Below, piece after piece: positions 20,824 to 24,593 of a stretch of 24,593 nt of DNA. Within the stretch, counting starts at the first letter, position 1; each line of letters starts with the position of its first letter. The stretch spans positions 1 through 24,593 of the IMG/VR virus record IMGVR_UViG_3300027736_000240. The stretch is one strand, 5' to 3'. The notes below the pieces were generated by a model. That model saw nothing but the letters and a program-made list of their open reading frames with translations. It was not told the DNA's origin and made no database searches. Position numbers and translations under genes: made by a program. The stretch is from a virus.

Positions 20824-21016
20824 CATCAACGAGTTCGTCAAGTGGCTGAGCGAAATGCCGAACACGGTGGACCCGGCGCTTGTGAACCTCTACTACCGCG
20901 CGCAATTGTGCAAGGCGTTTCCGGCATACACGCTTGAGAGCGCCCGTGACGCCAACGCGCGCGAGGTGTTCGTCGCGTTCGAACTGCTGAACCTTGCGGC
21001 GAAACTGGCGGAGTAG
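20819..21016 (+). CDS. Tail assembly chaperone T-part, made by frameshift (gpGT-like)
   Basis: This 65-aa segment has no convincing start of its own: the first candidate in frame is TTG 20771 without a usable binding site and with its first 16 codons buried in the G gene. It is best read as an extension of the gpG-like protein, giving a fused product of about 158 aa (joined 20539-20817 and 20819-21016). The segment is helical (VDINEFVKWLSEMP, DPALVNLYYRAQLCKAFPAYTL, AREVFVAFELLNLAAKLAE). In lambda the T domain recruits the tail tube subunit to the tape measure complex. The tape measure gene begins 6 nt after the stop. Confidence 0.7.
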   Translation, partial: VDINEFVKWLSEMPNTVDPALVNLYYRAQLCKAFPAYTLESARDANAREVFVAFELLNLAAKLAE

Positions 21017-21022
21017 CCACCA

Positions 21023-24000
21023 ATGGCATCGGCGAACCTCGACATCCGCATCGAAGCCAAGGACGCGTTCAGCGCGACCTTCGACTCGTTGCACAATAGC
21101 CTCGGCCAGGTCAACACCGCCACGAAGGCGACGGGTGCCGGGTTTGGCGGACTGGTCGAGGGACTCGGCAAGATCGGTCTCGCGGCCGAGGGCGTCAAGG
21201 CCATCTTCTCCGGCATCGTCAGCGTGTTCGGTGCGCCTGTCAAGGCGGCATCGGACCTGAACGAAAGCATGGGCAAGTCCGTCGTCATTTTTGGCGACGC
21301 GGCGGCCGGTGTGCAGGAGTTCGCGGCTGGCGCAGCCGAGGCGCTCGGCATGTCCAAGCAGCAGGCGCTTGAGGCGTCCGGCAGTTTCGGGAACCTGTTC
21401 GTCTCGATGGGCGTCGGCACGGACGCCGCAGCCGCATTGTCGCAACGCCTGGTCACTGCGGCTGGCGACCTTGGCGCGCTTAACAACGTCAGCAACGAGG
21501 ACGCGCTTGAGAAACTGCGCGCAGGACTGATCGGCGAAGCCGAACCGTTGCGCAGCCTCGGCATCCTGTTGTCAGCCGCAGCGGTCGAGGAGCGCGCGCT
21601 AGCCGAGACGCACAAGGCGTCAGCCAAGGAACTGACCGAAGGCGACAAGGCGCTGGCGCGCTATTCGCTGATCCTCGAAGGTGCAGCGACGTCGCAGGGA
21701 AACTTCGCGGACACGGCGACGGACTTCGCCGGTGCACAGAAGCGCATGCAGGCCGGGTTTGCGAACCTGCAGGCCGAGGTGGGTGGCATCTTCCTGCCGA
21801 CGGTCAACCGGCTGCTGAACGTGTTCACAAGCGAGGCACCGGCCGCATTCGAGGCACTCAAGTCGCCACTCGGTGCCATCGGCGTCGTGTTTCAGGACGT
21901 CGCAGGGGAAATCCTGACGTTCATCCGGACAGTCCGCAACATCGGCGAGGCCGAAGGCGTCGACGTGTTTACGGCGACGATCACCGCGCTGGAACTGCGG
22001 ATCGGCGAGGTGTTCGGCACGACCGCGCAATCCATCTTCCACGGGTTTGTCGACCTGCTATCGGACGTGCGCGTGGCGGGCGGCGTGCTCTACGACGCGC
22101 TTGCCGACTTGGTCGGGTTCATCGCCAACAACCTGCTGGCACGGTTTGGCGAGGCAACCGAGAAGGGCCGTCCGGTCGGATTGACGCTGACCGACATCGG
22201 ACTGGCTGCAAAGGCCGGGGCGCAGGCCGTGCGTGAGATCACCGACATGTTCATGTCGGCGACACCGGCAGGCGAGGCGTTGCGCCTGGTGGCAGACATC
22301 CTCGTGGTGTCATTCGTCACGTGGAAACTGGCGCTGATCGCAACCACGCTGGCGACGAACGCGTACGCAATCGGGTTGGGCATCGTGACCACGGCGCAGG
22401 CCGCGTGGTCGGCGGTCACGACGGTAGCGTCCGGCATCGGGATCGCGTTCGCGGGCGTCATGAGCGCGATCAATCTCGTGCTGTCCCTCAACCCGATCGG
22501 ACTTGTCGTCATCGGGTTGGCGCTGCTCGCAGGCGGGTTGGTGCTTGCCTACCAGAACTCCGAGACGTTCCGCGAGGTGGTCGGTGCGGCGTTCACCGTC
22601 GTGCGCGCCGTCGTCGTCGAGGCGATGGAGTTTGCATCGAAAGCCATCAAGGCGTTGGTCGAAGTGTTTTCAGGCACGCCGTCCGAGATCGGCGCAAAGG
22701 CGCTCGAACTTGGCAAGCAGTTGCTTTTGGGACTGATCCAAGGCATCGGGCAATTCAACAACGCGCTGGCGCAGGCCGTCACGAACATGGCGCTCGGCAT
22801 CATCCGCACCGCAAAGGAGGCGCTCGGCATTGCGTCGCCATCCACGGTGTTTGCCGAGATCGGCGAGGAACTCACCAACGGCTTGGCGGGAGGCATCCTT
22901 GACGGCACGTCAACCGTCGAGTCGGCGGTCATGGACCTGGCATCCGCCATCGGCGCGACCGTGCCGGTGGTCCTGTCCGCCAGCGAGCAGGCAACCGGCA
23001 GGATGATGGCGTCAATCGAAGGCGCGCAGGCCGAACACCACAAGCGCGTGCTGGACGCCGAGGCCGACCACAACGTCAAGATCGCGGACCTGACCGCGGA
23101 TCTTGCAGCCGCGAAACCTGCACAACGCAAGGCAATCCTTGACCGCATCGCTGATGAGGAGACCTCTTACCAGCGCAAGTCCGAGGGTCTGGCGGTTGAC
23201 CATGAAGATCGGCTGACGGAGATCCGCCAGCGTGGCGCTGAAGATCAGTTGGCAATTGCCGAACGTCAGAACGCCACGAACTACCAAGCCGCGCAAGATC
23301 TCATGTCCGGGTTGGCGACCATCGAGGCCAGCACCGCAAGTGCGCTTGACGGCGTGGGCGAACGCACCGGCACGCGGATCAACGAGGCGATACAGGCCGC
23401 CGCATCCGCCATTGCCGAGGTCTCACAACGTGCCACCGACCAGATTGCATCGGCGAGCGGGAACCTTGACGCGTCACGCGAGTTGCGCGGACGGCGCGCG
23501 GAGTTCGGCGCGGGGCAGACCGCACAGGCCGACGAACGCAAGGCGGCGCAGGAAGCCTCGGACCTGATCGACAAGCGCGCACGCGAGGATGCGGATCGCG
23601 CGGTCAAGATGTCTGCGGACCTTGCCAAGGCAAAGACGGACGTTGAACGCAAGGCGGTCACTGATCGGTTCGAGGTCGCGACGTCGGATCTGACTGCACG
23701 GCGCAACGCCGAGGACGCCGACACGATCCGCAAGCGCGCGCGTGCGGAGGATGACCGTCGGTTCCGCCAGGCGCAGGCGATTGCGTTGCAATCGTTCAAC
23801 GACGGCATCGACAACGAGAACCTGACCAAGCAGATCACGCGCATCGGGGTCGAGCGGGATGCGCGCATCACCGGCATCAACGACGCGCTCGTGGAAAAGC
23901 AGGCGCAGATCGCAGCCGACGCCAAGTTGGAACTGGAGAAGATCGGCGCGTCGGCCGACGAGCGCATCGCGGCACTCAAGGCGAAGTTCTTTGACAAGGT

Positions 24001-24502
24001 CGGTCCGTTGACGGACGGGGCGCGCGCATCCATCGACACGTACATCCAAGGCGTGCAAGGGCGCATCGGCGCATTGCATGCCGCAGCGGTGGCAGCGGCT
24101 GCGGCGGTGGCGTCGGTCGGCGGTGGTGGCGCAGACAACGGCGTGTCAAGCGTGCTTGCCGACGCGCTCACCAGCGTGGCGGGCGGTGTCGTCCAGACGA
24201 TTGATGACGCCGGGAATGACATCGCACGCGGACGGCAGCGCATGGGTGGTCAGGTCTTCGCGGCTGGCGGACGGTCCGTGCCGGGTGGCATGTCACTCGT
24301 TGGCGAACGCGGACCCGAACTCGTGCGGATGCCTGGTGGCGCTGACGTGTTCAGCGCAAGCGACACCGGGCGCATGCTGTCCGGCGGAGGCAACGACAAC
24401 CGGCCGATCATCATCCAACTTGACGGACAGGTGATCGCCCGCACGACGTGGTCGTACCTCAAGCGACAGAACCTCGTCGGTTCGAACCTCGGGTTCGCCT
24501 GA
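21023..24502 (+). CDS. Tail length tape measure protein
   Basis: The 1159-aa product, the largest here, starts at the ATG at 21023 with GGCGGAG 9 nt upstream. The N-terminal ~270 residues are helical with repeated Ala/Gly-rich segments (GKSVVIFGDAAAGVQEFAAGAAEALGM; KLRAGLIGEAEPLRSLG), typical of phage tape measure proteins. Residues about 425-512 contain consecutive hydrophobic helices (LALIATTLATNAYAIGLGIV; NPIGLVVIGLALLAGGLVLAY) that could enter the host membrane at DNA ejection. Residues about 653-752 and 818-990 are charged coiled coils rich in Arg/Glu/Ala. The C-terminus has the frequent SLVGERGPELVRMPGGADV motif. Scaling at about 0.15 nm per residue suggests a tail near 170 nm, if unprocessed. 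Confidence 0.92.
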   Translation: MASANLDIRIEAKDAFSATFDSLHNSLGQVNTATKATGAGFGGLVEGLGKIGLAAEGVKAIFSGIVSVFGAPVKAASDLNESMGKSVVIFGDAAAGVQEFAAGAAEALGMSKQQALEASGSFGNLFVSMGVGTDAAAALSQRLVTAAGDLGALNNVSNEDALEKLRAGLIGEAEPLRSLGILLSAAAVEERALAETHKASAKELTEGDKALARYSLILEGAATSQGNFADTATDFAGAQKRMQAGFANLQAEVGGIFLPTVNRLLNVFTSEAPAAFEALKSPLGAIGVVFQDVAGEILTFIRTVRNIGEAEGVDVFTATITALELRIGEVFGTTAQSIFHGFVDLLSDVRVAGGVLYDALADLVGFIANNLLARFGEATEKGRPVGLTLTDIGLAAKAGAQAVREITDMFMSATPAGEALRLVADILVVSFVTWKLALIATTLATNAYAIGLGIVTTAQAAWSAVTTVASGIGIAFAGVMSAINLVLSLNPIGLVVIGLALLAGGLVLAYQNSETFREVVGAAFTVVRAVVVEAMEFASKAIKALVEVFSGTPSEIGAKALELGKQLLLGLIQGIGQFNNALAQAVTNMALGIIRTAKEALGIASPSTVFAEIGEELTNGLAGGILDGTSTVESAVMDLASAIGATVPVVLSASEQATGRMMASIEGAQAEHHKRVLDAEADHNVKIADLTADLAAAKPAQRKAILDRIADEETSYQRKSEGLAVDHEDRLTEIRQRGAEDQLAIAERQNATNYQAAQDLMSGLATIEASTASALDGVGERTGTRINEAIQAAASAIAEVSQRATDQIASASGNLDASRELRGRRAEFGAGQTAQADERKAAQEASDLIDKRAREDADRAVKMSADLAKAKTDVERKAVTDRFEVATSDLTARRNAEDADTIRKRARAEDDRRFRQAQAIALQSFNDGIDNENLTKQITRIGVERDARITGINDALVEKQAQIAADAKLELEKIGASADERIAALKAKFFDKVGPLTDGARASIDTYIQGVQGRIGALHAAAVAAAAAVASVGGGGADNGVSSVLADALTSVAGGVVQTIDDAGNDIARGRQRMGGQVFAAGGRSVPGGMSLVGERGPELVRMPGGADVFSASDTGRMLSGGGNDNRPIIIQLDGQVIARTTWSYLKRQNLVGSNLGFA

Positions 24503-24593
24503 TGGTCACCGCAACGTACACCGTGGAACTCGCAACCGCGGACGGGGCAAACCCGTCGACGTTCACGGACATCACGTCGTACGTGCAGAGCGT
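24502..24593 (+). CDS. Distal tail/minor tail protein, 3' truncated by window end
   Basis: The ATG at 24502 overlaps the tape measure stop by one base (TGATG). Thirty complete codons are visible; the reading runs through VTATYTVELATADGA and FTDITSYVQS, the latter resembling the 'W/F-x-DIT-x-YV' opening found in siphovirus distal tail or minor tail proteins. Position after the tape measure gene is where the distal tail protein is expected. Only the beginning is available, so the family is inferred from this motif and gene order. Confidence 0.65.
   Translation, partial: MVTATYTVELATADGANPSTFTDITSYVQS

Noticed and set aside
1-24593. tRNA genes, attachment site, integrase, lysis cassette, anti-CRISPR or defence genes
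   Set aside because: Looked for but not seen; no cloverleaf-like segment in the few gaps and no recognisable integrase, endolysin or defence protein in the window.

Overview
The window is a contiguous segment of a tailed double-stranded DNA bacteriophage (Caudoviricetes, siphovirus-type), either a free phage or part of a prophage. It is GC-rich (roughly 60-65% by eye). All supported genes lie on the + strand and are packed tightly, and most junctions are 4-nt ATGA/GTGA overlaps. No integrase, tRNA, ribosomal or host gene is visible, so the host cannot be named beyond 'probably a high-GC bacterium', and lifestyle cannot be decided from this window. Function assignments come from reading motifs and gene order; no database search was possible.

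Layout. (1) 1-1586: small early genes: two unrecognised ORFs, a ribbon-helix-helix-like protein, a Cro/CI-type HTH protein and a small protein with a GRALAMAG motif. (2) 1597-5556: DNA metabolism: a zinc-ribbon-like protein ending in an SSB-like acidic tip, a PD-(D/E)XK nuclease-like protein, and a 795-aa primase-polymerase/SF3 helicase resembling the NrS-1 type. (3) 5557-5834: a non-coding, locally AT-richer block with ten copies of a CAGAT core in tandem and inverted arrays, a good replication-origin candidate directly downstream of the primase-helicase. (4) 5878-7547: a 58-aa membrane peptide overlapping a sigma-70-like factor gene, two small unknowns and a RusA-type Holliday junction resolvase. 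(5) 7584-14258: packaging and head: TerS, TerL, a portal fused to a Mu-F-like minor head domain, a prohead protease with an extra C-terminal half, and an HK97-type major capsid protein. (6) 14331-17664: decoration and appendage proteins, including a 503-aa fibre with six HxH motifs spaced 32-33 residues apart and a conspicuously AT-rich C-terminal module. (7) 17669-24593: head-tail connector, HK97 gp10-like protein, tail terminator-like protein, two paralogous tail tube-like proteins, tail assembly chaperones joined by a probable +1 frameshift, a 1159-aa tape measure protein and the start of a distal-tail-like protein.

Taken together, the early region supplies regulation and self-sufficient DNA priming and unwinding, with recombination-type nucleases. 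The sigma-like factor sits between replication and late genes, where it could switch host RNA polymerase to the morphogenesis operon. The rest is a conventional siphovirus head-to-tail order with several fusions. The most notable points are the CAGAT-repeat origin candidate, the membrane peptide/sigma-factor pair, the portal-MuF and protease-plus-accessory-domain fusions, the HxH-repeat fibre located in the head module, the tandem tail tube paralogues and the +1 frameshift in the tail chaperones.
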